64,000 nt of DNA from Bacteroidota bacterium (GTDB lineage Bacteria > Bacteroidota > Bacteroidia > Flavobacteriales > Weeksellaceae): NCBI GenBank assembly GCA_023394415.1, contig JAEXAR010000009.1, positions 62,001-126,000 of the forward strand. Reading direction: 5' to 3'. The notes below the pieces were generated by a model. That model worked only from the letters and a program-made list of their open reading frames with translations, ran no database searches and was not told the origin of the DNA. Positions 1 through 7,248 of the stretch are shown piece by piece; positions within the stretch are counted from its first letter, which is position 1; every line of letters begins with the position of its first letter. The position numbers were made by a program, and so were the translations under genes.

Positions 1-199
1 CAGCACTGTGTTCCAACAAATTATAAGTGGAAAAATGTACTTCTTCAACCCCAAGTCCTGAAGTTGCGTTAGCCTGTGGATCTGCATCAATAAGAAGAAT
101 TCTTTTCTCCAGAACTCCCAAAGCTGCTGCAAGATTTACTGCTGTTGTTGTTTTGCCAACGCCTCCTTTCTGATTGGCAACACCAATGATTTTAGCCAT
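1..199 (-). CDS. parA: ParA family chromosome-partitioning ATPase, 3'-truncated by window edge
   Basis: Only the first 66 codons are in the window; the gene continues past the left edge. The N-terminus reads MAKIIGVANQKGGVGKTTTA, the deviant Walker A motif (KGGVGKTT) of ParA/Soj ATPases, followed by RILLIDADPQANAT, the Walker A' strand with its aspartates. Family knowledge: ParA forms ATP-dependent dimers on DNA and, with ParB, segregates newly replicated origins. ParB would be expected just outside the window. The start at ATG 199 is the only one that keeps the P-loop at the usual distance from the N-terminus. A TAnnTTTG -7 box lies about 18 bases upstream. Confidence 0.93.
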   Translation of the reverse strand, partial: MAKIIGVANQKGGVGKTTTAVNLAAALGVLEKRILLIDADPQANATSGLGVEEVHFSTYNLLEHSA

Positions 200-217
200 T
201 ATTTAGATTTTAATCAC

Positions 218-225
218 CAAAAATA
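218..225 (-). promoter_or_regulatory. Probable -7 promoter box of parA
   Basis: On the minus strand this reads TATTTTTG, matching the Bacteroidota -7 consensus TAnnTTTG, and sits 18 bases before the parA ATG. No clear -33 TTG was found at the usual distance, so the call rests on the -7 box alone. Confidence 0.4.
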
Positions 226-249
226 CAATTTTTTTGATGTTAGCATAGA

Positions 250-365
250 TGTGAATAACTTTGAGAGCGTTAAAGTATTGTTAATTAAAGCATTATGTAA
301 CAAAAAAATTATCCACAAAATGAATAAAATTGTGGATAATTATATAAAGTAAAAAATGTGGTTAA
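250..365. promoter_or_regulatory. Cluster of DnaA-box-like nonamers between parA and tonB
   Basis: Within 116 bases of very AT-rich DNA there are three exact matches to TTATNCACA: TGTGAATAA at 250-258 (minus), TTATCCACA at 309-317 (plus) and TGTGGATAA at 331-339 (minus). A one-mismatch copy, TGTGGTTAA, is at 357-365. The pair at 309-339 forms a perfect inverted repeat of two strong boxes. Family knowledge: TTATCCACA is the consensus DnaA box, and parAB usually lies near the replication origin. Inference: this is a DnaA-binding region, either part of oriC or a DnaA-controlled parA upstream region. No dnaA gene is in the window. Confidence 0.55.
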
Positions 366-368
366 TCT

Positions 369-1196
369 TTATTCGAATTTCATAGAAACAGGGAACTTGA
401 AATAACTTCTAACAGCCTGTCCTTTTACTTTTGCAGGTACCCATTTGCCTTTAACGCTTTTTATGGTCTTTTCAGCTTCTCGGTTAAATGAAGCATCTGA
501 ACCATTAGCTTTAATATTAGTAATTGTACCATCTCTTTCTACAATGAAGGTTACAGTGGTTTTCAAAATATCACCACTTCCTTCAAAACTTGATGTATCG
601 AAGTTATTTATGACTTTATTTCTAAAACTGTCGATACCACCTGTAAAAGAGGCCTCAACATCAACATTCTTAACAATTTCGTCAGGATTAATGGTTGGTT
701 CAGGTTTTGGAACAATGACATTAGGTGTAGTATTTTCTCCAGTTCCAACTGTTGGCTGTTGATAAGTAACTGTTGGAGGATCACCTTTTATAGTCTCTGT
801 TCCTGCAACAGCATGGTCATAATCTTTAACGGTCACCACTTCCTTTCTTTCGTTTACTGGATTTGTTTTGGGGGTTGGAACTCTGGTATCGATGGTTTCC
901 ACTTGTTTTGGTGGAACTATTACCGGAGGTTTTACATCCGGAACTTCTATAACTGGAGGATCTACCCATGTTGGAGCTGGACCTTCTGGTACAATGCTAG
1001 TTGTCTCTTGATTTAAAGCAGAAATAATTAGCGGTGTTAATGCAACTGCCGCAAAAAGTCCAACACCTATAAACATTGATTTGGTAAGAATTTGATCCGC
1101 TTCGTGTCGCAGAACATAAGCACCATACTCTTTGTTTCGTCCCTGAAAAAGAATTTCATCCAATTGAAATTCCTGATTTTTGAATAATTTTTTCAT
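369..1196 (-). CDS. Energy transducer TonB family protein
   Basis: This protein of about 275 residues couples the proton-motive force of the inner membrane to outer-membrane TonB-dependent receptors. The N-terminal segment has the GRNKEYGAYVLR motif common in Bacteroidota TonB proteins, then one membrane helix (about residues 36-58, FIGVGLFAAVALTPLII), a Pro/Val-rich periplasmic spacer with repeated PPVI/VPP units, and a C-terminal TonB domain (TTVTFIVERDGTITNI ... KGKWVPAKVKGQAVRSYF). The reading frame is open for 45 more codons upstream, but MKKLFKNQ at 1196 is the usual start of this family and the extension looks like non-coding DNA. It is a single gene, separated from purA by a strong hairpin. 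Confidence 0.88.
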   Translation of the reverse strand: MKKLFKNQEFQLDEILFQGRNKEYGAYVLRHEADQILTKSMFIGVGLFAAVALTPLIISALNQETTSIVPEGPAPTWVDPPVIEVPDVKPPVIVPPKQVETIDTRVPTPKTNPVNERKEVVTVKDYDHAVAGTETIKGDPPTVTYQQPTVGTGENTTPNVIVPKPEPTINPDEIVKNVDVEASFTGGIDSFRNKVINNFDTSSFEGSGDILKTTVTFIVERDGTITNIKANGSDASFNREAEKTIKSVKGKWVPAKVKGQAVRSYFKFPVSMKFE

Positions 1197-1366
1197 CATT
1201 ACACTTATTTTATGGTTAAACATTTGAATAAAACAAGACTCATTATCAGTTTTTAACCATTTTCTCCAATATGTTAATTTACATTCAATTTTCTTGCCAA
1301 AAAAATATGAATTTAATATAGAATTATTCAAAACATAAAATATGTGAAAATTTTCAACCTGGTAAA

Positions 1367-1400
1367 AACAAAATCCCCGTCTACTGACAGGGATTTTGTT
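1367..1400 (-). terminator. Hairpin terminator after purA
   Basis: AACAAAATCCC at 1367-1377 pairs perfectly with GGGATTTTGTT at 1390-1400 around a 12-base loop. It lies about 30 bases downstream of the purA stop codon on the minus strand. Confidence 0.7.
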
Positions 1401-1431
1401 GATATTTAATCCAAAGAGATTAATAAATCAA

Positions 1432-2718
1432 TTAAAATAATTCTTTTCTAATGATATTTTGACTTCTTTCAGGCCCAACAGAAACCAAATAAACGTTAAT
1501 GCCTAAATACTCTTCAATAAATTCTATATATTTTTTTGCATTTTGTGGCAGCTCATCATAGCTTCTGGCGTGAGAAATATCTTCGTCCCAACCTTCCAAC
1601 TCTTCATAAATCGGTTCGTAATCATATAATTTTGTAGTAGAAGAGGTAAAATAATCAATGATTTTTCCGTCTTCAGTTTTATATTTGGTAACGATTTTCA
1701 GAGGTTTAATTCCTGAAAGAACATCCAGTTTTGTGATGACTAAGTTATTGATTCCATTAATCATACAAGCGTGTTTCAAAGAAACTAAATCGAGCCATCC
1801 TGTCCTTCTCGGTCTTCCGGTAGTTGCACCAAATTCGTGACCAACTTTTCGGATGTGTTCACCCAATTCATTATCTAATTCTGATGGGAAAGGACCATTT
1901 CCAACTCTAGTGGTATAGGCTTTTGAAACACCAATTAAATTTTGAAGTGCAGTTGGTGGAACTCCAGCACCTGCACAAACTCCTCCTGTAGAAGGAGATG
2001 ATGATGTCACATAAGGGTAAGTTCCGAAATCAATATCTAACATCAAAGCTTGTGCACCTTCAAAAAGAACATTTTTCCCTGCTTTTATTGCTTCATTCAA
2101 TTCAACTTCTGTATCCACGATTCTGTCTTGAAGTCTTTTTCCAATCTCAACAAATTCATTGTAAATTTCGTCAATATCCAAAGTAGGTTTCTCAAAATAT
2201 TTCTCGAACATTGAATTTTTGACGCGAAGATTTTTTTCAATTTTCTCACGCAAAACTTCTGGATTCAATAAATCTACCATTCGGATTCCTACTCTTGCAA
2301 TTTTATCTTCATAGCAAGGTCCAATTCCTTTTTTGGTAGTTCCGATTTCGGTTCCGCCTTTTTCTTCCTCACGATAGGTATCAAGCAAAATGTGATAAGG
2401 CATAATAACGTGCGCTCTTCTAGAGATAAAAACGTGATCAGTTTTCATTCCCTTGCTTTCAAGTTGCTCAATTTCACGGATAAAAGATTTTGGATTTACC
2501 ACTACTCCATTTGCGATGATACATTTGCCTTTACACTGCAAAACACCGGAAGGAAGTAGGTGCAGAACGAATTTTTCATCACCGGCATAAACTGTGTGAC
2601 CTGCATTATCTCCACCCTGGAAACGAACTACATAATCAGATTTAGCGGATAAAACATCTGTAATTTTCCCTTTTCCTTCGTCTCCGTACTGAAGACCAAC
2701 AACTACATAAGTTGACAT
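1432..2718 (-). CDS. purA: Adenylosuccinate synthetase
   Basis: PurA condenses IMP with aspartate using GTP to make adenylosuccinate, the first committed step from IMP to AMP. The 428 residues match the normal family length. The N-terminal GTP-binding loop is QYGDEGKGKITD with the catalytic Asp (about residue 13), followed by FQGGDNAGHTV with the catalytic His (about residue 41). The IMP-binding region GTTKKGIGPCYEDK and the substrate loop TTGRPRRTGWLD are intact. The upstream gap has a full promoter, and the gene is divergent from hpt, another purine gene, so the two may be co-regulated from the shared gap. Confidence 0.97.
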   Translation of the reverse strand: MSTYVVVGLQYGDEGKGKITDVLSAKSDYVVRFQGGDNAGHTVYAGDEKFVLHLLPSGVLQCKGKCIIANGVVVNPKSFIREIEQLESKGMKTDHVFISRRAHVIMPYHILLDTYREEEKGGTEIGTTKKGIGPCYEDKIARVGIRMVDLLNPEVLREKIEKNLRVKNSMFEKYFEKPTLDIDEIYNEFVEIGKRLQDRIVDTEVELNEAIKAGKNVLFEGAQALMLDIDFGTYPYVTSSSPSTGGVCAGAGVPPTALQNLIGVSKAYTTRVGNGPFPSELDNELGEHIRKVGHEFGATTGRPRRTGWLDLVSLKHACMINGINNLVITKLDVLSGIKPLKIVTKYKTEDGKIIDYFTSSTTKLYDYEPIYEELEGWDEDISHARSYDELPQNAKKYIEFIEEYLGINVYLVSVGPERSQNIIRKELF

Positions 2719-2744
2719 AAATTATTTACTTTTATAGATTTCTA

Positions 2745-2775
2745 CAAATTTAAATTTAATAAAAAACGTAGGCAA
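2745..2775 (-). promoter_or_regulatory. purA promoter (-33 TTG, -7 TAAATTTG)
   Basis: On the minus strand TTG (2773-2775) is followed after 20 bases by TAAATTTG (2745-2752), the Bacteroidota sigma-ABfr-type consensus TTG-N19-21-TAnnTTTG. The purA ATG is 26 bases downstream. Confidence 0.65.
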
Positions 2776-2831
2776 TTTTTGTGGAAAAATAATTGTTTAA
2801 TCTCCTAACAATCAAAAAGCCCAAATTTTCG

Positions 2832-2840
2832 TAAATTTGC
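2832..2840 (+). promoter_or_regulatory. hpt -7 promoter box
   Basis: TAAATTTGC matches TAnnTTTG exactly and lies 15 bases before the ATG at 2855. Because it covers the alternative upstream start at 2837, it supports the downstream ATG as the real start. No good -33 TTG is at the usual spacing. Confidence 0.5.
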
Positions 2841-2854
2841 TTTTTGAAAACTAT

Positions 2855-3409
2855 ATGAATACAATCAAAGTTCACGACAAAGAATTCGTTCCTTACCTGA
2901 AACACGATGAAATTCAGGAAATTATAAAAAATCTTGCCGAGAAAGTGCATCAAGACTATCAAGATGAAACGCCCGTTTTCATTGGTGTTCTGAATGGTGT
3001 TTTTATGTTCTTTTCCGATTTTATGAAATATTATCCCGGTAAATGTGAAATTGCATTTCTACAGGTTAGTTCTTACGCGGGAACACAATCCACAGGAATC
3101 GTGTACCAAAAAATGGATTTAACGAAAGATGTTGAAGGTCGCCACATTATCTTAATGGAAGACATCGTGGACACCGGAAACACGATTGAAAGTCTTTTTG
3201 AATATTTCAAAAATACACAGCGCCCAAAATCGCTAAAAGTGGCTTCATTGCTACTAAAACCAGAAGTTTTCAAAAAGAATTTCAAAATAGATTATATCGC
3301 AAAAGAGATCCCCAACAAATTTGTTCTCGGCTATGGTCTTGATTACGATGAATTGGGCAGAAACCTTCCGGATTTGTATCAATTGGCAGAAGGGAGAATC
3401 AATCATTAG
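2855..3409 (+). CDS. hpt: Hypoxanthine phosphoribosyltransferase
   Basis: This purine salvage enzyme transfers phosphoribose from PRPP to hypoxanthine or guanine. It has 184 residues from the chosen ATG. The diagnostic PRPP-binding loop ILMEDIVDTGNTIESL is at about residues 98-113, and the flexible loop region SSYAGTQSTG precedes it. The frame is open 6 codons further upstream, but the -7 promoter box overlaps that extension. In many Flavobacteriia hpt and adk are adjacent or even fused; here a four-helix-bundle gene flanked by repeats separates them. Confidence 0.93.
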   Translation: MNTIKVHDKEFVPYLKHDEIQEIIKNLAEKVHQDYQDETPVFIGVLNGVFMFFSDFMKYYPGKCEIAFLQVSSYAGTQSTGIVYQKMDLTKDVEGRHIILMEDIVDTGNTIESLFEYFKNTQRPKSLKVASLLLKPEVFKKNFKIDYIAKEIPNKFVLGYGLDYDELGRNLPDLYQLAEGRINH

Positions 3410-3418
3410 TTTTTTTTT

Positions 3419-3992
3419 GCGTTCGGCTTCCGGCTTTTAGCTATCGGCTATGCAGAGATAAAAACAAGATTTCGTTTTTAAATTAAAGAAAATAAAAATA
3501 AGCTGAAGGCAAATCGCTGAAAGCTGATAGCATAAACAAATGCGTGATTATAAGAAATATGATATTTGGAAATTAGGTCACGAATTGGCTTTAAGTATTT
3601 ATAAGATAACCGAAGATTATCCAAAAGAAGAGATTTTTGGCATGACTTCACAAATGAGAAGAGCAGTTGTTTCAATTAATTTTAATATTGTAGAAGGCTG
3701 CGGACGAGGAAGTGATGAAGATTTCAAGAGAATATTAAGAATTGCATCAGGAAGTGCATTTGAGGTTGAATATGCATTACTTCTCTCAAGAGATTTAGGA
3801 TTTATTAATGATGAAATTTATTCGGAATTATCTCCAAAAGCAGAAGAATTGAAAATGAAGATTTCAAAACTAATTTTGAAAATTGAGGAAGATATTAAGA
3901 TGAAGAATCAAGCAGATAAGGGTAAAAAAGATACTAACTAAAAATAATGGCGACGTCTGTAAGCTGAAAGCCAGAAGCTGAAAGCCGAAAGC
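3419..3992. repeat. Inverted-repeat-bounded module carrying a four-helix-bundle gene
   Basis: The left edge (3419-3449, GCGTTCGGCTTCCGGCTTTT...) and the reverse complement of the right edge (3962-3992, AGCTGAAAGCCAGAAGCTGA...) match at 24 of 31 positions. A further AGCTGAAGGC/GCTGAAAGCTGATAGC run at 3501-3531 repeats the same heptad-like motif beside the gene start. The 574-bp unit sits exactly between hpt and adk. Inference: a small inserted module. Confidence 0.55.
3540..3941 (+). CDS. Four-helix-bundle protein (S23/IVS-encoded family)
   Basis: The 133-residue protein fits the four-helix-bundle family first seen as ORFs in intervening sequences of 23S rRNA genes. Recognisable signature parts are the opening YKKYDIWKLGHELALSIYK, then FGMTSQMRRAVVSINFNIVEG with the conserved Arg and Glu, and GSAFEVEYALLLSRDLG. 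The molecular function of the family is unknown; it is thought to bind nucleic acid. The gene is flanked by AGCTGAAAGC-type repeats and interrupts the hpt-adk-obgE gene order, which suggests it arrived as a unit. The last 25 residues are Lys-rich and do not look conserved. Confidence 0.85.
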   Translation: MRDYKKYDIWKLGHELALSIYKITEDYPKEEIFGMTSQMRRAVVSINFNIVEGCGRGSDEDFKRILRIASGSAFEVEYALLLSRDLGFINDEIYSELSPKAEELKMKISKLILKIEEDIKMKNQADKGKKDTN

Positions 3993-4011
3993 ATTTTGCC
4001 AAAAGCAAACT

Positions 4012-4590
4012 ATGATCAACATTGTATTATTCGGTCCTCCGGGAAGTGGAAAAGGCACACAAGCGCAGAATTTAATTGAAAAATTCAATCTGAAGCAAAT
4101 ATCAACAGGCGATTTGTTTCGTTACAATATGAAAAACGACACGGAACTTGGAAAATTAGCGAAATCTTATATTGACAAAGGTGAGTTAGTTCCGGATCAA
4201 GTAACTACTGATATGCTTATTGACGAAGTGAAAAAACCGACAGACACAGCAGGTTTTATTTTCGACGGATATCCAAGAACCGCCAACCAAACCGAAGCGT
4301 TGGAAAAAATTGTGAAAGAAGTGCTGAACGACGATATTTCGGTGTGTCTTTCTTTGGTAGTGGATGATGAAATTTTGGTTCAAAGACTTCTAAAACGCGG
4401 CGAAACTTCAGGCAGAACAGATGATAGCAATGAAGAAATCATCCGCAACAGAATTAAAGAATACTACGCAAAAACTGCAGAAGTAGCCGAACTTTACAAG
4501 CAACAAGGAAAATATGTTGAAGTCAACGGCGTTGGCGAAATTGATGAAATTTCCCAAAAACTTTTCGCGGAAGTAGAGAAAATAAAATAG
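4012..4590 (+). CDS. adk: Adenylate kinase
   Basis: This enzyme balances ATP + AMP with 2 ADP. The P-loop is FGPPGSGKGTQ at about residues 7-17, the AMP-binding region has STGDLFR, and IFDGYPRTANQTEAL carries the conserved DGYPR motif. The LID is the short, zinc-free form (RGETSGRTDDSNEEIIRNR), giving 192 residues, typical of short adenylate kinases. It is 78 bases upstream of obgE, on the same strand, with an imperfect hairpin (GTTATCGG 4604-4611 with CCGATAAC 4633-4640) between them. Confidence 0.96.
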   Translation: MINIVLFGPPGSGKGTQAQNLIEKFNLKQISTGDLFRYNMKNDTELGKLAKSYIDKGELVPDQVTTDMLIDEVKKPTDTAGFIFDGYPRTANQTEALEKIVKEVLNDDISVCLSLVVDDEILVQRLLKRGETSGRTDDSNEEIIRNRIKEYYAKTAEVAELYKQQGKYVEVNGVGEIDEISQKLFAEVEKIK

Positions 4591-4667
4591 TTGTCAGTTT
4601 TTGGTTATCGGTTGAAGGTTATATAATAATCTCCGATAACTTTGAACCAGCAACCAACAACCAAATT

Positions 4668-5651
4668 ATGAGCAATTTCGTAGATTACGTAAAAATACAT
4701 TGTAAATCCGGACACGGTGGTGCTGGTTCGGCGCATCTTCGACGCGAAAAATACATTCCGAAAGGCGGTCCTGATGGTGGTGATGGTGGTCGTGGTGGAA
4801 GCATCATTATGAAGGGAAACTCTCACGAATGGACGCTTTTACCACTTCGTTATACCCGACACGTCAAAGCAGAACGCGGTGAAAACGGCGGAAAAAACCA
4901 ATTGACAGGTGCTGCAGGAGAAGATGTTTACATCCAAGTTCCTATCGGAACGATTGCCAAAAATGAAGAAGGCGAAATTATTGGCGAAATTTTGGAAGAC
5001 GGACAAGAAATCGTCATTATGCAAGGTGGAAAAGGTGGTCTTGGAAACGAACATTTCAAATCTTCCACCAACCAAACGCCGCGTTACGCACAACCTGGGC
5101 TTCCAGGCGAAGAAGGTTACGTGACTTTTGAACTGAAAATTTTAGCAGATGTTGGTTTGGTTGGTTTTCCAAATGCCGGAAAATCGACACTTTTAGCCGC
5201 AGTTTCTGCTGCAAAACCAAAAATTGCAGATTATGCTTTTACGACTTTAACGCCTAATTTAGGAATCGTTGATTACAGAAATTACAAATCTTTTGTAATG
5301 GCGGATATTCCTGGAATTATTGAAGGTGCTGCGGAAGGAAAAGGTTTGGGTCACCGATTTTTAAGACATATTGAAAGAAATTCCATTTTATTGTTCTTAA
5401 TTCCTGCCGATTCTGAAAGTCATTTTCAGGAATTTAAAATTTTGGAAAATGAATTGAAGGAATACAATCCCGAATTGCTGGATAAAGATTTTATCATCAG
5501 TATTTCCAAATCCGATTTATTGGATGATGAGTTGAAAAAAGAAATTGCTGCAGAATTTCCTGAAAACCGCCAGCCTATCTTCTTTTCTGGCGTAACACAA
5601 GAAGGTTTAATAGAGCTGAAGGATGTAATTTGGAAAAAATTGCACGGGTAA
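4668..5651 (+). CDS. obgE: Obg family GTPase (ribosome assembly)
   Basis: ObgE is an essential GTPase that acts in large ribosomal subunit assembly and stress control. The N-terminal Obg domain is Gly-rich (GHGGAGSAHLRREKY, GGPDGGDGGRGG). The G domain starts near residue 165 with G1 GFPNAGKSTLL and G3 DIPGIIEGAAEGKGLG. The G4 motif reads SKSD where NKxD is usual. At 327 residues it lacks the long C-terminal extension found in some Obg proteins, which is normal in this phylum. A strong terminator follows. Confidence 0.95.
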   Translation: MSNFVDYVKIHCKSGHGGAGSAHLRREKYIPKGGPDGGDGGRGGSIIMKGNSHEWTLLPLRYTRHVKAERGENGGKNQLTGAAGEDVYIQVPIGTIAKNEEGEIIGEILEDGQEIVIMQGGKGGLGNEHFKSSTNQTPRYAQPGLPGEEGYVTFELKILADVGLVGFPNAGKSTLLAAVSAAKPKIADYAFTTLTPNLGIVDYRNYKSFVMADIPGIIEGAAEGKGLGHRFLRHIERNSILLFLIPADSESHFQEFKILENELKEYNPELLDKDFIISISKSDLLDDELKKEIAAEFPENRQPIFFSGVTQEGLIELKDVIWKKLHG

Positions 5652-5680
5652 ATTTCCGCAGTTTTTATTGTTTTATAAAT

Positions 5681-5714
5681 AACAGATTTAAAGTTTTTAA
5701 GTCTGTTTTTTTTT
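5681..5714 (+). terminator. Rho-independent terminator after obgE
   Basis: AACAGATTTAAA (5681-5692) pairs with TTTAAGTCTGTT (5696-5707, one G-U pair) and runs into a stretch of T. It lies 29 bases after the obgE stop codon. Confidence 0.8.
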
Positions 5715-5763
5715 ATTAAAACAACGTATCTGTTTAGTAAATTCATCTTTCAACAAAAAAACT

Positions 5764-5771
5764 TATCTTTG
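5764..5771 (+). promoter_or_regulatory. -7 promoter box upstream of the rhlE-like gene
   Basis: TATCTTTG followed by C matches TAnnTTTG exactly. It is 169 bases before the chosen start codon, so the transcript would have a long leader that includes the palindrome at 5892-5924. No convincing -33 TTG was found. Confidence 0.4.
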
Positions 5772-5891
5772 CGCCATATTTCGCGGCATTCTTTAGCCCA
5801 ATAAAAGTTCGTCTTTTAGAAAATTTCGTAGTTTCTGCAAAAATTTTCGCTGAAAAAATGTTGAAGTAAAATACTTCGCCCGCATTTAATC

Positions 5892-5924
5892 AACCTTGTC
5901 AAGGTTCAGAACCTTGACAAGGTT
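5892..5924. repeat. Double palindrome in the rhlE leader
   Basis: AACCTTGTCAAGGTT (5892-5906) and AACCTTGACAAGGTT (5910-5924) are perfect reverse complements separated by CAG. Each arm is itself a palindrome (AACCTTG-N-CAAGGTT), so two alternative foldings exist: one long hairpin or two short ones. It falls in the untranslated leader and overlaps a spurious upstream TTG start of the helicase reading frame. Confidence 0.75.
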
Positions 5925-5940
5925 ATTTAAACATACACAT

Positions 5941-7191
5941 TTGTTATTTACCGACTTAAAACTGATTAAGCCCATCCTTGATGCGCTTCAACACGAAGGT
6001 TATGAAAAACCGACACCTATCCAACAAAAAGCAATTCCGTCTGTTTTAGAAGGAAAAGATCTACTCGGAACTGCACAAACCGGAACCGGAAAAACTGCTG
6101 CTTTCGCCATTCCTATTCTTCAAAATTTATCTTTAAAAAAAGAAAAAAACCGTCATATCAAAGCCTTAATTCTCACTCCAACGAGAGAATTGGCAATACA
6201 GATTGAGGAAAGTTTCCACGCTTACGGAAGACATATTCCATTAAAAACCTTAGTGATTTTTGGAGGTGTGAAGCAAGGCGCACAAGAACAATCATTAAAA
6301 AGAGGCGTCGATATTTTAGTGGCAACTCCGGGAAGATTGTTAGATTTTATTCAGCAAGGCATTATTTCTTTAAAAAATTTAGAAATTTTTGTTTTGGATG
6401 AAGCCGACAGAATGTTGGATATGGGTTTTGTACACGATGTGAAACGCATTGTAAAATTGTTACCACAAAAAAGACAGACTTTATTTTTCTCCGCCACTTT
6501 TCCGAAAGAAATTGAGGATTTAGCCAATTCGATGCTCACAAATCCAGTAAAAGTTGAAGTTGCGCCGGTTTCTTCTACTGCAGATACGATTCAGCAAAAA
6601 GTTTATTTTGTGGAAAAAGACGACAAGCTCGATTTACTGACGCACATTCTTCAAAACGACATTTCGGAATCGGTTTTGGTGTTTTCCAGAACAAAACACG
6701 GCGCTGATAAAATTGCCAGAAAACTGCATAAACATAAGATTTCTGCCGAAGCGATTCACGGAAATAAATCGCAAAATGCAAGACAAAATGCTTTGGGAAA
6801 CTTCAAAACAGGAAAAACTAGAGTTTTGGTTGCAACCGATATTGCTGCAAGAGGAATTGATATTGACGACCTAAAACACGTCATCAATTTTGAACTTTCC
6901 GATGTTTCCGAAACCTATGTTCACCGAATTGGTAGAACCGGAAGAGCCGGAAATGAAGGCAGTTCGATTTCGTTTGTGGACGGATTGGATTTAATCAATC
7001 TAAAAAACACGGAAAAACTGATTGGCAAAAAAATTCCTGTGGAAAAAGACCATCCATTTCACACGGACGATTTGGTAGTACAGAAAAGAGACAGCAACAA
7101 TAAACCTTTTGTGCCTAAACCAAAACCGCAAGCGAAGGAAAATATTGGTTTTAAGAAAGTGAAAAATAAGAACTTTTTTAGAAAAAAGTAA
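5941..7191 (+). CDS. rhlE: DEAD-box ATP-dependent RNA helicase, RhlE-like
   Basis: All helicase motifs are present in order: Q motif (YEKPTPIQQKAIP), I (AQTGTGKT), Ia (PTRELAIQ), TPGRLLD, II (DEAD), III (SAT), IV (VLVFSRTK), V (ATDIAARGIDI) and VI (HRIGRTGRAG). The short Lys-rich tail is typical of RhlE proteins in ribosome assembly and RNA turnover. There is no ATG near the N-terminus; TTG at 5941 gives MLFTDLKLIKPIL, the expected family start, whereas the TTG at 5896 lies within the palindrome. With TTG 5941 the protein has 416 residues. Confidence 0.92.
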   Translation: MLFTDLKLIKPILDALQHEGYEKPTPIQQKAIPSVLEGKDLLGTAQTGTGKTAAFAIPILQNLSLKKEKNRHIKALILTPTRELAIQIEESFHAYGRHIPLKTLVIFGGVKQGAQEQSLKRGVDILVATPGRLLDFIQQGIISLKNLEIFVLDEADRMLDMGFVHDVKRIVKLLPQKRQTLFFSATFPKEIEDLANSMLTNPVKVEVAPVSSTADTIQQKVYFVEKDDKLDLLTHILQNDISESVLVFSRTKHGADKIARKLHKHKISAEAIHGNKSQNARQNALGNFKTGKTRVLVATDIAARGIDIDDLKHVINFELSDVSETYVHRIGRTGRAGNEGSSISFVDGLDLINLKNTEKLIGKKIPVEKDHPFHTDDLVVQKRDSNNKPFVPKPKPQAKENIGFKKVKNKNFFRKK

Positions 7192-7200
7192 ATAAATTTT

Positions 7201-7242
7201 TGCCACGAATTCACTAATACAATTATTCGTGCATTCGTGGCA
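7201..7242. repeat. Dispersed palindromic repeat, copy 1 (convergent gap)
   Basis: TGCCACGAATTCACTAATA (7201-7219) pairs with TTATTCGTGCATTCGTGGCA (7223-7242) with two G-U type differences. It lies between the convergent rhlE-like and tatD-like genes and can act as a terminator in both directions. Related copies are at 61307-61346 (full) and 40860-40877 (half). Confidence 0.65.
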
Positions 7243-7248
7243 TATTTT

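Noticed and set aside
445..1016. Open frames on the plus strand over the TonB gene
   Set aside because: They are shadows of the Pro-rich minus-strand gene; no start context or recognisable domain.
4591..4667. Hairpin GTTATCGG/CCGATAAC before obgE as terminator of adk
   Set aside because: The arms are 21 bases apart and no T run follows, so it was not called as a terminator; it is more like the other small gap repeats.
5896..5940. Fifteen-codon N-terminal extension of the RhlE-type helicase from TTG 5896
   Set aside because: It lies inside a perfect palindrome and does not match the family; TTG 5941 gives the normal N-terminus.
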